This document shows positions 8,644-17,776 of a stretch of DNA of 64,000 bases, in pieces (within the stretch, counting starts at the first letter, position 1; each line of letters starts with the position of its first letter). The notes under the pieces were generated by a model. The model ran no database searches. It was not told where the DNA came from and was given only the letters and a program-made list of their open reading frames with translations. Made by a program: the position numbers and the translations under genes. Source of the stretch: Halpernia frigidisoli (GTDB lineage: Bacteria > Bacteroidota > Bacteroidia > Flavobacteriales > Weeksellaceae); contig NZ_FOQT01000005.1 of assembly GCF_900113805.1 (NCBI RefSeq), positions 186,001 to 250,000 of the forward strand, read 5' to 3'.

Positions 8644-9462
8644 CTATTTTACCAAAACTTTTTGAGACAATGTCCCTTTTTCTGATACAATATTAACGAT
8701 GTAGAACCCTGCTTTTAAAGGAAGATCCGTACTTGTTTTTGTATCTACAGATTTTACCAAACGGCCGTCAGACGTGAAAACACTTACTTTTGAATCCGCT
8801 GTTATGTTGCTAACATGAACAACACCTGCAGTTGTATAAATTTTTGAAGGGTTTTTAGCTTTAACATCATTTGTAGCAAGTGTGTTGGATGCTAAAGTAG
8901 TTGTAACATTTGCACCTGAAACTTCAATTTTATAAAAATTAATTGCTGCATCTGTGTAGATGTAAAATGTACCCGCAACAGGAACATTAACAGTTAGAAT
9001 TGCAGAATCAACCGGTGAAGCAGTTGGAACCGTAGCAACAGATCCATATAAAACAGAACCACCGTTTGAAACATTAACTGTTCTGACAGCGCCTCCAGAA
9101 CCACTTTTATACCACGCCTTAACTGTACAACCAGCATCTACCTGAACGAAAAAATAGCGTTGCGTTGGTGTAAAAGTACCAGCTGTTGGAGAACCACCAC
9201 CGTTTGTCTGTAAACGGTTTCCAGTTGCAACGTAACCGTCAGAAAAAGTTGCCTGCGATGAATTGGTTATTGCGGCAAAATTTGTATTTGTTGCGATTGG
9301 ATGAAGCCCCAAACCATTTTTTACAATATCTGAAGTACCGATACCTGCACTTATTGGCCAAGTTGCTGTATCGTTACTAAAGTCATAAACTTTAGTTTGT
9401 GCTTTTAAACTGAACAGAGATGTAGCTACTGTAAAAGCTAAAAATAATAATTGTTTTTTCAT
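8644..9462 (-). CDS. small secreted protein: one beta-sandwich module plus T9SS sorting domain
   Basis: A 272-residue secreted protein with no catalytic domain that I can recognise. It has a signal peptide (MKKQLLFLAFTVATSLFSLKAQ), one beta-rich module (about 22-185: VYDFSNDTATWP, RYFFVQVDAG, TFYIYTDAAINFYKIEVSG) and a T9SS-type C-terminus (last ~70 residues, ending SQKVLVK). The module resembles the region after the signal peptide of the CE8 protein at 32248 (VWDFGG..., then a sugar-binding-like beta domain) and a segment of the PL1 protein at 867. It is transcribed alone from its own operator (site C) and ends at a strong terminator. A pectin-binding or surface-capture role is inference. 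Confidence 0.75.
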   Translation of the reverse strand: MKKQLLFLAFTVATSLFSLKAQTKVYDFSNDTATWPISAGIGTSDIVKNGLGLHPIATNTNFAAITNSSQATFSDGYVATGNRLQTNGGGSPTAGTFTPTQRYFFVQVDAGCTVKAWYKSGSGGAVRTVNVSNGGSVLYGSVATVPTASPVDSAILTVNVPVAGTFYIYTDAAINFYKIEVSGANVTTTLASNTLATNDVKAKNPSKIYTTAGVVHVSNITADSKVSVFTSDGRLVKSVDTKTSTDLPLKAGFYIVNIVSEKGTLSQKVLVK

Positions 9463-9487
9463 AACGATATTTTTTATTTATTATTAA

Positions 9488-9509
9488 TGTAATCGATTAC
9501 GCAAATATA
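9488..9509 (-). promoter_or_regulatory. -7 box plus LacI-family operator, secreted module gene (site C)
   Basis: Minus strand: TATATTTG (9509-9502) joined to CGTAATCGATTACA (9501-9488), 26 nt upstream of the ATG at 9462. It differs from the perfect palindrome only at its first base. It gives this single gene its own pectin-type control. Confidence 0.8.
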
Positions 9510-9570
9510 AAAAATATTTGTCATTCATAGTATTTTTTAACATTTATTTAAATAAAAATTTTACAATACT

Positions 9571-11187
9571 CTAATTATCAAATCTTAACCAATCCAGTTT
9601 GACATACCCGGCATCATTTGTAAAACTGTCCCGCAAGGCAACAAATCCGATCTTCGCACCTATCCATTTTCCTTCTTTCATATGAAAACCTGAACCAATT
9701 TTTTTGAAGTTTAAATTGTTTTCGCTGACATAAAAATTACTTTGTCCATCTGCTGTCAGTTTTACCCGAAGATATACTGTTTTAGAATTTAGAGAGACAG
9801 ATTCAATCTGTTTTTCAGTCATATGTTTATCTGCATTTTCACAAATAACCTGGGAAATTATTAGTTGATCACCCTTTTTTTTAATTTTTAAATAAGAATA
9901 ATCCAGACCTAAAATTACAAGTCCTGCTTCCTCAGTTTCATCTTTAAAATAAGTATCAATTTTTGCTGTCGCTGTAAAATTTGGTGCAGGAATTTTTTGA
10001 AGGAAAGCATTTGGTGCATCAAAAAGGTTTTTAAAGTCGGTAGGTTTTGGAATACAGTTTAAAGTAAAATATCCTAAACTACTCGGAAATCCCCAGACGA
10101 TTTGAGAATTTGCATTCCACTGCCACTGTAATCCTAACTTTGGTAAATTAAATTCTTCAGAATCCGGAGGCGAGATTTTAGCATAAGTTTTACCAACATT
10201 TGGTTTTTTAAAGATTGAAACCGGTTCGCCAATACCATCGTTATCAAAATCATTTCCAATAATTGGCCAGTTGTCTTTCCATTTCATCGGTTCTAAAAGT
10301 ACAATCCTGCCAAAAGCACCTTTGTCCTGAAAATGAATAAACCAATCCTCGCCGGAATCTGTAAAAACCCATGCGCCCTGATGCGGACCGTTAATATTGG
10401 TTTTCCCCTGATCCATCACTTTTCTTTTTTCATAAGGTCCAAATATATTTTTTGATCTAAGAACAGTTTGCCAACCGGTTGAAACGCCACCAGCTGGAGC
10501 AAAAACATAGTAAAAGCCATTCTTTTTATAAATTTTTGGTCCTTCGATGGTTGATTCTTCCTGATGACCGTCTATTAAAAGAACGTCATCCTGATTTGCG
10601 AGAGTTCCCTCTTGATTCATTGTACAGATCATCAATATACTTTTTATCCCGGCGCGACTTCCTGCAAATGCGTAAGCCAAATAAGCTTTTCCATTATCAT
10701 CCCAAAGTGGCGAGGGATCTATCAAACCTTTTCCAGGTTTCATTAAAACTGGTTGACTCCAATCTCCTTCAGGATTTTTAGTTTTAATCATGTAAATACC
10801 AAAATCAGGATCAGGATAAAAAATGTAAAAATAATCATCATGAAATCTGATGCAAGCTGCCCAAACGCCTTTTCCCGGTTGAACTTTATTATATAATTCT
10901 TCCGGAATATTTTTCTTTAAAGCATAATTTGTTAATTCCCAGTTTACCAAATCGTAAGATTTTAAAATCGGCAATCCCGGAATACAGTTGAATGAGGAAG
11001 CCGTCATATAATAGGCATCACCGGCTTTAACAACATCGGGATCAGAATAATCACTATGTAGAATGGGATTTGTGTAAGTTCCGTTTCCATTATCGGCATT
11101 CCAAACAGAAGCTGTAATCTTCTCTTTTTGTGCAAAAAATAATAAATTTGGAAAAATGATGAAATTTAAAATAAGTAATGCTTTCAT
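9571..11187 (-). CDS. glycoside hydrolase family 43 protein
   Basis: Five-bladed beta-propeller hydrolase, probably an arabinofuranosidase, xylosidase or galactanase acting on pectin side chains. I chose the ATG at 11187 (MKALLILNFIIFPNLLFFAQ, signal peptide); the longer frame to 11235 would begin inside a terminator stem. GH43 catalytic positions: general base Asp in HSDYSDPDV (about 46), pKa-modulating Asp in DPSPLWDDNGKAY (about 157) and proton donor Glu in ESTIEGPKIYK (about 217). Residues ~330-538 form a C-terminal beta-sandwich of the GH43 C2 type. It is last in the GH28-SusC-SusD-GH43 series but separated from susD by a hairpin, so it may be expressed at a lower level. The substrate is not certain. 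Confidence 0.87.
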   Translation of the reverse strand: MKALLILNFIIFPNLLFFAQKEKITASVWNADNGNGTYTNPILHSDYSDPDVVKAGDAYYMTASSFNCIPGLPILKSYDLVNWELTNYALKKNIPEELYNKVQPGKGVWAACIRFHDDYFYIFYPDPDFGIYMIKTKNPEGDWSQPVLMKPGKGLIDPSPLWDDNGKAYLAYAFAGSRAGIKSILMICTMNQEGTLANQDDVLLIDGHQEESTIEGPKIYKKNGFYYVFAPAGGVSTGWQTVLRSKNIFGPYEKRKVMDQGKTNINGPHQGAWVFTDSGEDWFIHFQDKGAFGRIVLLEPMKWKDNWPIIGNDFDNDGIGEPVSIFKKPNVGKTYAKISPPDSEEFNLPKLGLQWQWNANSQIVWGFPSSLGYFTLNCIPKPTDFKNLFDAPNAFLQKIPAPNFTATAKIDTYFKDETEEAGLVILGLDYSYLKIKKKGDQLIISQVICENADKHMTEKQIESVSLNSKTVYLRVKLTADGQSNFYVSENNLNFKKIGSGFHMKEGKWIGAKIGFVALRDSFTNDAGYVKLDWLRFDN

Positions 11188-11218
11188 AAATTTTAAAATA
11201 AGTAGAAATTTTAGCCAA

Positions 11219-11271
11219 AAAAAACTTGCCATCAAGAAACATTTTGAGCTGTTTTTGATGGCAAGTTTTTT
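11219..11271 (-). terminator. strong hairpin terminator between susD and GH43
   Basis: A 17-bp perfect stem (11219-11235 with 11255-11271; core ACTTGCCATCAA / TTGATGGCAAGT) with a 19-nt loop and a long T run on the minus strand, 20 nt after the susD stop. No operator or clear -7 box follows it before GH43, so GH43 probably depends on read-through or mRNA processing. Confidence 0.8.
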
Positions 11272-11291
11272 AATGAAAAATTAATTGGTGT

Positions 11292-13079
11292 CTAGTAACC
11301 GTAATCGTTCTTCAACGTGCCGTTACTTGTGTCTATAAAAACTTGCCAAATTGGCCAGAATTGTTTTGTATCCGGATTGTTTTTGTAGAGTGCCGCAATT
11401 TTTGAATCTGTAAGTACAGTCCAGTCAATTGAAGTCCAGCCTGCGCCAGGGTTTGTAGTTTCTCCTCTGTTTAAACCATAAATCTGCAATGTAAATCCAT
11501 CTGCTGCGTATTTAAAATATAGAGTTTTAGGAACATCTGTATAAGCGCCCGCACGGTTTTTAAGATCTGTTAACTGTGCTTTTGCATTTGCAAGATTTGC
11601 ACCTAATAAATTCCAACGGATAAGGGATTGTTTACGTTCCATTTCACCAGTAAATTCATATTTATTTTCATTAACAATTGCTGTAAACATTGCCGGTTTT
11701 GAACTAAGACTGTTTACATAAGCATCAACCTGAGTAGGCTGATCCGCAGCGCTGAAAGCTCTTGCTCTAATTTGTTTGAGATAAGGTGCCGCGGATGAAG
11801 GACCTTCAAGTTCGTTAGCAGCTTCTGCCGCTATCAATAAGATCTCAGCATAACGCATATAAATTTTATTAACACCGTCGTCATTTGTAGAGGTTACCAA
11901 CCTTGTCATCCATTCATATCTGTATTTACCAAAATACCATTTATTAATCGCGCCAAGTTGTTGTTTAGCAATACCGTTTACAGCTGCTCCCCATAAATAT
12001 GGTACACAAGTAACGTCTCTTCGCAAATCTTTTACATTATAATCGTAAAAAACATTTGGTAAAGGTCCACCTTGTCCACCTCTGTTTGCACCATTTTGCT
12101 GAAACTGATCATTAGTAGTATGTCTCACTGCGAATGTGAATAACACACGACCTCTTCCTGCTGCGAATGGAATTTCCCAAAGGGATTCACTACCTGCAGT
12201 TAAAACTTCTTTATTAAGATTTCTCCATAAAGTTTCAAAAGAAGGAACCAGACTTGCTGATCCGCTGGTAATAACTGATCTACACTCGTCAAGCGCAATT
12301 TTATACATTTTGGCAACAGACAAATCCGCGTCTGTAGAACGTCTTACACCATCTGGATATTGCTGAAATCCGGAAGCAGCCATTGCCAGTCTTGCTCGTA
12401 AACCTTTAACAAAAGCTTTATTGATATGCTCTGTATCGTTTGTAGCGAAACCTCCGTTTGGCCAGGGAACTAATTCTTCTGCCTCAGCAAGATCTGCTAT
12501 GATCTGCTTATAAATAACATCACGACTTGATTTAGGAACATAAACTGAGTTTATATCAGTTGGCTGAAAACGTGCTGGTACGTCACCCCAGGTTTTAAGC
12601 AAATCTGCATAGTAAATTGCTCGGTAAGTTAAAGCAGTACCCAGATAGTATCCAAAAGCAGAACCTACTGTTGGACTACCGTATTGGCGAATTCCTACGA
12701 TACATTGGTTTGCTCTGTCAATCCCCAAATACATTTGTGCCCAAACATTATTTGTTGTATTCATCAAACTATTGTTTGCTTTTGTATCATAAATACACAA
12801 ATCAGCATTATCATTGGAAGTAGATTCTGAGGAATTATACCATTCTGCATCGGTATTCATACCATACCACGGAATATATCTGCCACGATAAGAATTTGTC
12901 TCCCCGATTGGAACCAAAATACCATCGATAGCATTTTTTGTAAGGTCGATATTTGAGAATATAGTTTGGGTTTCTAAACTTGAGGGCGAGGCTACATTAA
13001 GCAGATCATCCTGAAGTTTACTACAGGAAACTGTCGTAATCAACAGCAGTAACCCGGTTAATTTTATATATTTTATCAT
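11292..13079 (-). CDS. susD: SusD/RagB-family outer-membrane glycan-binding lipoprotein
   Basis: A 595-residue SusD homologue, the surface lipoprotein that caps the SusC barrel and captures oligosaccharides. Signal peptide with lipobox LITTVSCSK; alpha-helical TPR-like body; conserved features such as YLGTALTYRAIYYADLLKTWGDVPARF and MRYAEILLIAAEAANEL, the latter in the C-terminal RagB region. It starts 11 nt after the susC stop, the usual SusC-SusD order. With GH28 upstream and GH43 downstream, the ligand is most likely a homogalacturonan or galacturonan oligosaccharide; that is inference from context. Confidence 0.92.
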   Translation of the reverse strand: MIKYIKLTGLLLLITTVSCSKLQDDLLNVASPSSLETQTIFSNIDLTKNAIDGILVPIGETNSYRGRYIPWYGMNTDAEWYNSSESTSNDNADLCIYDTKANNSLMNTTNNVWAQMYLGIDRANQCIVGIRQYGSPTVGSAFGYYLGTALTYRAIYYADLLKTWGDVPARFQPTDINSVYVPKSSRDVIYKQIIADLAEAEELVPWPNGGFATNDTEHINKAFVKGLRARLAMAASGFQQYPDGVRRSTDADLSVAKMYKIALDECRSVITSGSASLVPSFETLWRNLNKEVLTAGSESLWEIPFAAGRGRVLFTFAVRHTTNDQFQQNGANRGGQGGPLPNVFYDYNVKDLRRDVTCVPYLWGAAVNGIAKQQLGAINKWYFGKYRYEWMTRLVTSTNDDGVNKIYMRYAEILLIAAEAANELEGPSSAAPYLKQIRARAFSAADQPTQVDAYVNSLSSKPAMFTAIVNENKYEFTGEMERKQSLIRWNLLGANLANAKAQLTDLKNRAGAYTDVPKTLYFKYAADGFTLQIYGLNRGETTNPGAGWTSIDWTVLTDSKIAALYKNNPDTKQFWPIWQVFIDTSNGTLKNDYGY

Positions 13080-13090
13080 TTTAAATTTTT

Positions 13091-16084
13091 TTAAAAATTA
13101 AGATTAAATCCAAATACAACCTGTCTTGATTTTGGATAAGGTGAAGAGTCAACACCAGGTGTGAAAGGTGTTTTTCTACGGGTTGAAACTTCAGGATCCA
13201 AACCTGAATAATTAGTTAAAACGAAGATATTAAAACCTGTCGCATAAATTCTGATTTTTGAAAGACCAACCTTTGAACTTAAAGACTCAGGAAATTTATA
13301 ACCCAAAGTCAAAGTATTTAAACGAAGAAAAGACGCATCTTCTATGGCCCAATCCGTCAAAACATATCTTGACATAAATGGAGACCAGAGTTTCGTATTA
13401 GCATTTAAAGCAGTAAGAGCGGTAGGATCAGTAACCGTCGCGCCAGTATTTGGGTCAATATTAGTCCATCTTATTCCATCAGCCATTTCTGTGCTTAGAT
13501 TTCTGTATTGACCATCCGGTGAGGATGATGTAGCCGTTGTAAATTCAACTCTATTTGCGTTATAAACATCATTACCAACACTAAAATTTAAAGAAGCTGA
13601 AAGATCAAAGTTTTTAACATTTGCATTTAAAACAAAACCTCCGGTAAATTTTGGATTAACGTCACCAATTATAGACTTATCACTAATATCAACTTTTCCA
13701 TCACCATTAATGTCTTTTAATTTCATCGTTCCTGGCTGAACTGCACCAACGATCGTGGAAGAATTCACAACACCTGTTTTTAAGGTATAAACACCGTTTG
13801 CAAAGTTAAAATCTGAAACTTCATAGCGGCCGTCATTTTTATAACCATACATTAAACCAAAAGGCTGTCCTACTTTTACCTGATAATCTGTCCCAATAGT
13901 TGATGCCCAGTTTGACGCTGCATCAAAATTATTTAAAGTGCCAAGTGAAACAACATTGTTTTTATTGAAAGCCATATTAAAGCCGAAGTTTAAGCCGTAA
14001 TCTTTCTTTTTTATAGCATCAAAATTAATGGAACCTTCTAAACCCTTATTTTCAACTTCACCAATATTTCTGAACTGAAATTCATATCCTCCGGAATTGA
14101 TCGGGAATGATACTAACAGATCTCTGGTATTATTTTTATACACATCCAAGGTTCCTGATATTCTTCCTTTAAAAAACTCATAATCTAAACCAATATTCTG
14201 CGTCGTCGTAGTTTCCCACTTAAGATTTGGATTTGCCAGAATATTTGTCGGTGCTAAATAACTAAGCACACCATTTATGTAATTTAGTCCGGAAAGCGGC
14301 GATACAAATTGTTGCGTTGTAAGACCGTTTGGAATATTATTATTACCTGACTGTCCGTAACTTAACCTCATTTTTAAAAGGCTGATCCAGCTTACATCCT
14401 GTAAGAAATTTTCCTGATTAATCTTCCACGCTAATGCAGCCGAAGGAAAATATCCCAGTCTATTACCCGGAGTAAATTTACTTGAACTATCTGCACGAAG
14501 AGTGGCTGTTAAAATATATCTGTTTTTAAAATCGTAGTTAACACGTCCAAAAAATGAAAGCAAACGGTCATCCTGCGAATAAAAATTTAAATAATTCTGT
14601 GGTGCTACATCTGAACTGCTGTCTAACGCATTCTGAAAATTAAATGCTTTAGTGAAACCATTTATTACAGTCGTTTTGTCATTTCTCTGAAAACGCTGGT
14701 ATTCCTGACCAATCAATAATTTCAAACTATGATCATCACCCAAAATACTTTTAAAATCGTAATTTAAAACATTCGAGATCCTGTATTTATCATCCGAACG
14801 CTGGGTATAAACTAGTGAGGGCAATCCCTGCAAAGCAACCGGTGGTACATTTCCTGCGTAATAAGTGGTACGGCCGTAAAAACGGTAAGTTGAAGTTCTG
14901 TTAAATTCTACACCAAAATTACTGTTAAAAGAAAGGTTTTTAATTATTTTGTAACCCAAACTTCCCTGTAAGACAGAATTTTTCTTTTCCTGCTTTTGGT
15001 CATTTTCTCTAATGGCCGTTAAAGGGTTAACCAAGTAGCCATCTTCAGCATCATCTGGATTTTCGGTAACCAATCCTGGAATAATAATTGGCGAATATGC
15101 CACACTGTTGCGCAATCTGGAATCTGCAGATGAAACTTCATTTTGCTCATTTGCACCACTTCCATTTAATCTTTGGTTGGAATATCTAAATGTAAAACCA
15201 AGATCAATTTTGTCGTTTACTTTAGATTTAAGATTTAATAAAATATTATCTCTTTTAAATTTAGAACCGATCTGAATTTCTTCTGCGTTGTAGTGTCCTA
15301 AATTAATGTTGAAATTTAATTTACTTGAACCACCAGTTACGCCAAGTTCTGTATTTTGATAAGTTCCTGTATTTCCGTAGATCTGTTTTTGCCAATCTGC
15401 CCCCTTAAAATCCCGGTATTTATTAATTGTGCTGTAAGGCCCAAAAAATTTCTCATAAGATGGAACATCTTTTATTAAGGTAGCAAATTCATACTGCCAT
15501 TTTGCATAATCCAAAGGCGATAAAACATCAATTTCGTTTGCTAAAAATTTATAACCTGAATAACCGTTCAAAGTGACGCGCACCTGTCCGGCTTTACCTG
15601 CTTTTGTCGTTACCAAAATAACACCATTTGCACCTCTTGAACCGTATATTGCGGTTGATGAAGCATCTTTTAAAACTGTGATATTCTGAATAATGGAAGA
15701 AGGAATATCATTTAAACTTCCCACAGGGAAACCATCCACGATAATCAAAGGATTATTATCCTGAGAAATAGAAGTTCCGCCTCTAACTTTCAAATTTATT
15801 TCCGCATCTGGCGAACCTTCCGTGGTAGTAACAGTTAAACCCGCAATTTTACCAGTTAAAGCCTGCGCTACATTTGCAATAGGTGCTTTTTCAAGTTCAG
15901 CGCCACCAACAACTGCCACAGAGCCGGTAAGATCACTTTTTCTTGTAGTTCCATAGCCGATCAATACAACTTCATCTATTTTCTTTTCTTTCCCTAATGT
16001 ATCTTTTACTTTTTGGGCAGAGATATCAAAACCAAAATAAAAGACTGCAACTGTACAGGTTAGTTTTATTAAACTGTTTTTCAT
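13091..16084 (-). CDS. susC: SusC-family TonB-dependent outer-membrane receptor (short N-terminus)
   Basis: A 997-residue TonB-dependent importer of oligosaccharides. After a signal peptide (ending DISAQ) comes the TonB-box/SusC signature DEVVLIGYGTTRKSDLTGSV at about residues 36-55, then the plug (LKVRGGTSISQDNNPLIIVDG, LKDASSTAIYGSRGANGVI) and the beta-barrel ending VVFGFNLNF. The carboxypeptidase-regulatory-like domain of ~80 residues usual at the N-terminus of SusC proteins is absent: only about 12 residues separate the signal peptide from the TonB-box region. It is 12 nt after GH28 and 11 nt before susD. The start codon is supported by the signal peptide. Confidence 0.93.
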   Translation of the reverse strand: MKNSLIKLTCTVAVFYFGFDISAQKVKDTLGKEKKIDEVVLIGYGTTRKSDLTGSVAVVGGAELEKAPIANVAQALTGKIAGLTVTTTEGSPDAEINLKVRGGTSISQDNNPLIIVDGFPVGSLNDIPSSIIQNITVLKDASSTAIYGSRGANGVILVTTKAGKAGQVRVTLNGYSGYKFLANEIDVLSPLDYAKWQYEFATLIKDVPSYEKFFGPYSTINKYRDFKGADWQKQIYGNTGTYQNTELGVTGGSSKLNFNINLGHYNAEEIQIGSKFKRDNILLNLKSKVNDKIDLGFTFRYSNQRLNGSGANEQNEVSSADSRLRNSVAYSPIIIPGLVTENPDDAEDGYLVNPLTAIRENDQKQEKKNSVLQGSLGYKIIKNLSFNSNFGVEFNRTSTYRFYGRTTYYAGNVPPVALQGLPSLVYTQRSDDKYRISNVLNYDFKSILGDDHSLKLLIGQEYQRFQRNDKTTVINGFTKAFNFQNALDSSSDVAPQNYLNFYSQDDRLLSFFGRVNYDFKNRYILTATLRADSSSKFTPGNRLGYFPSAALAWKINQENFLQDVSWISLLKMRLSYGQSGNNNIPNGLTTQQFVSPLSGLNYINGVLSYLAPTNILANPNLKWETTTTQNIGLDYEFFKGRISGTLDVYKNNTRDLLVSFPINSGGYEFQFRNIGEVENKGLEGSINFDAIKKKDYGLNFGFNMAFNKNNVVSLGTLNNFDAASNWASTIGTDYQVKVGQPFGLMYGYKNDGRYEVSDFNFANGVYTLKTGVVNSSTIVGAVQPGTMKLKDINGDGKVDISDKSIIGDVNPKFTGGFVLNANVKNFDLSASLNFSVGNDVYNANRVEFTTATSSSPDGQYRNLSTEMADGIRWTNIDPNTGATVTDPTALTALNANTKLWSPFMSRYVLTDWAIEDASFLRLNTLTLGYKFPESLSSKVGLSKIRIYATGFNIFVLTNYSGLDPEVSTRRKTPFTPGVDSSPYPKSRQVVFGFNLNF

Positions 16085-16096
16085 ATAATTAATTTT

Positions 16097-17533
16097 TTAA
16101 TTTTTATTATAAACGGTTTCTGCACCATTTATAAAGGTTTTTATCAATCTTAAATTTTCGACATTTTTTACGTTAAAATTCTCTTTTACTTTCTCAATTT
16201 TTACATTCCTGAAAGTGATATTAGAGATTTTAGAATTTTCTAAACCATCAGCGAAAATTGCATATTTACCACCATCTTTTACCGTCACATTTTCCAGAAC
16301 AATATTTCTGATCTCCGGTAAAAAATTTCCTTTTTGATCTCCGTAGATCGCATAATTCATGGTGATATGTAAAACAGCCTCTTTTACTTTTCCAACAGTA
16401 ATATTTCTAACATAAACGCCGTCCACTACGCCGCCTCTTCTGGTATTGGTTTTTAATCTTATCGCACGTTCAAGTTCTGGACTGTCCATTAAACAATCTT
16501 CCACGAAAACATTTTTAACACCTGCAGACATTTCACTTCCGATGACCACACCACCGTGTCCGTCAATCATTTTGCAGTTTCTTACGATGATATTTTCACT
16601 TGGAATGCCCACTTTTCTTCCTTCATTATCTCTACCGGATTTTATTGCGATGCAATCATCACCTGTATTAAATGTGCAGTTTTTAATTAAAACATTCTTA
16701 GAATATTCCGGGTCACAACCATCGTTATTCGGACCATGGCTGTTAATATCCACACCATCGATCGTTACATTGGTACTTTTAATTGGGTGAAGGATCCAGA
16801 ATGGTGCATTGATAATTTTTACACCTTGTATTAAAACATTTTGACAGTCAAAAGTTTCAATGAAATTTGGTCGCAGATATTTTCCTTTACCAAAAATTCT
16901 TTGCGAAACCGGTACATCATTATCTGCCATTTTAACTAAAACCGGAAGGTTTCCTGGATCGTTTTGCATAGGCTGACCTTTTACATAACCGTAAGTTCCT
17001 CCCTCTGAAGTTGAACCTTTCCACGGCCACCAGTTGGTTTCGTTGGCCTGTCCATTTAAAATTCCTTTGCCTGTAACTGCAATGTTTTTTTTGTTTTTTG
17101 CGTAAATTAAAGGCGAATAATTCATCAGTTCATTTCCTTCAAATGAAGTCTGAACCAAAGGATAAAAATCGTCCGGATTTGTGCTGAATCTAATTTCCGC
17201 GCCTTCTTCCAGATGAAAATTTACATTATTTTCAAGATGAATTGGTCCGGTAAAATATATCCCGGCCGGCACCACTACCCTACCTCCGCCTTTAGATGAA
17301 CATTCAATAATGGCTTTTTTAAAAGCAGCAGTACAACTTGATACACCATCCGCAATTGCACCATAGTTTTTTACATTATAATCCACATTTTTGAAAGTTG
17401 GCGGTACAATATTTTTTTCAATGTTTTTTAAATTATCCCATGCCTGAGAAGTCATGTCGGTTTGTTGCGTCACGCCTTTATGACATGAAATTATTAAACT
17501 TAAAGCAGAAAAATAAAACAAAAGATTTTTCAC
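16097..17533 (-). CDS. polygalacturonase (GH28), lipoprotein
   Basis: Hydrolyses alpha-1,4 galacturonosyl bonds, yielding saturated galacturonate for the UxaCBA branch. A 478-residue right-handed beta-helix with lipobox (LSLIISCHKG), so probably membrane-anchored. All GH28 motifs are present: NNDGCDPE (about 268, Asp), GDDCIAIKSG (about 293, Asp pair), GHGGVVIGSE (about 326, His) and RAIRLKTN (about 359). It is first in the operon with susC and susD and is controlled by site D, divergent from the lacI pair. Whether it is exo- or endo-acting is not decided; lipidated Bacteroidota GH28s are often exo-acting on oligomers. Confidence 0.92.
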   Translation of the reverse strand: MKNLLFYFSALSLIISCHKGVTQQTDMTSQAWDNLKNIEKNIVPPTFKNVDYNVKNYGAIADGVSSCTAAFKKAIIECSSKGGGRVVVPAGIYFTGPIHLENNVNFHLEEGAEIRFSTNPDDFYPLVQTSFEGNELMNYSPLIYAKNKKNIAVTGKGILNGQANETNWWPWKGSTSEGGTYGYVKGQPMQNDPGNLPVLVKMADNDVPVSQRIFGKGKYLRPNFIETFDCQNVLIQGVKIINAPFWILHPIKSTNVTIDGVDINSHGPNNDGCDPEYSKNVLIKNCTFNTGDDCIAIKSGRDNEGRKVGIPSENIIVRNCKMIDGHGGVVIGSEMSAGVKNVFVEDCLMDSPELERAIRLKTNTRRGGVVDGVYVRNITVGKVKEAVLHITMNYAIYGDQKGNFLPEIRNIVLENVTVKDGGKYAIFADGLENSKISNITFRNVKIEKVKENFNVKNVENLRLIKTFINGAETVYNKN

Positions 17534-17578
17534 AAATATTCTTTTTAAAACTAAATTAAATGATTTGATTTCTTAAAA

Positions 17579-17600
17579 TGTAATCGATTACAAAAATATA
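17579..17600 (-). promoter_or_regulatory. -7 box plus LacI-family operator, GH28-susC-susD operon (site D)
   Basis: Minus strand: TATATTTT (17600-17593) joined to a perfect palindrome TGTAATCGATTACA (17592-17579), 46 nt upstream of the GH28 ATG. A TTG at 17621-17619 lies 18 nt upstream of the -7 box, a plausible -33 element. Confidence 0.82.
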
Positions 17601-17737
17601 TTTCTTTTTTTGAACAGACAAGACTTTTTTAGTAAAATTTTAATAATTTTCAACAAGAGTGTTAATATTAACTACAATTAATCTTAAATATTCTCATATA
17701 ATTAACAAATATTTCACATTTGTATTTTTCTATTATC

Positions 17738-17745
17738 TATCTTTG
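17738..17745 (+). promoter_or_regulatory. -7 box for the first lacI gene
   Basis: TATCTTTG matches TAnnTTTG and lies 31 nt before the chosen ATG at 17777. No operator palindrome follows it, unlike the pectin promoters, so control by the operator is not evident at the start of transcription. Confidence 0.5.
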
Positions 17746-17776
17746 CACCTTTGAAACAAGCCCCATAATTACCTTT

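Noticed and set aside
16446-16790. Plus-strand ORF inside the GH28 gene
   Set aside because: Overlaps conserved catalytic motifs of GH28 on the other strand; shadow ORF.
17661-17672. GTTAATATTAAC palindrome between GH28 and lacI
   Set aside because: A 12-bp AT-rich palindrome is expected by chance in this AT-rich DNA; kept out of the regulatory calls.
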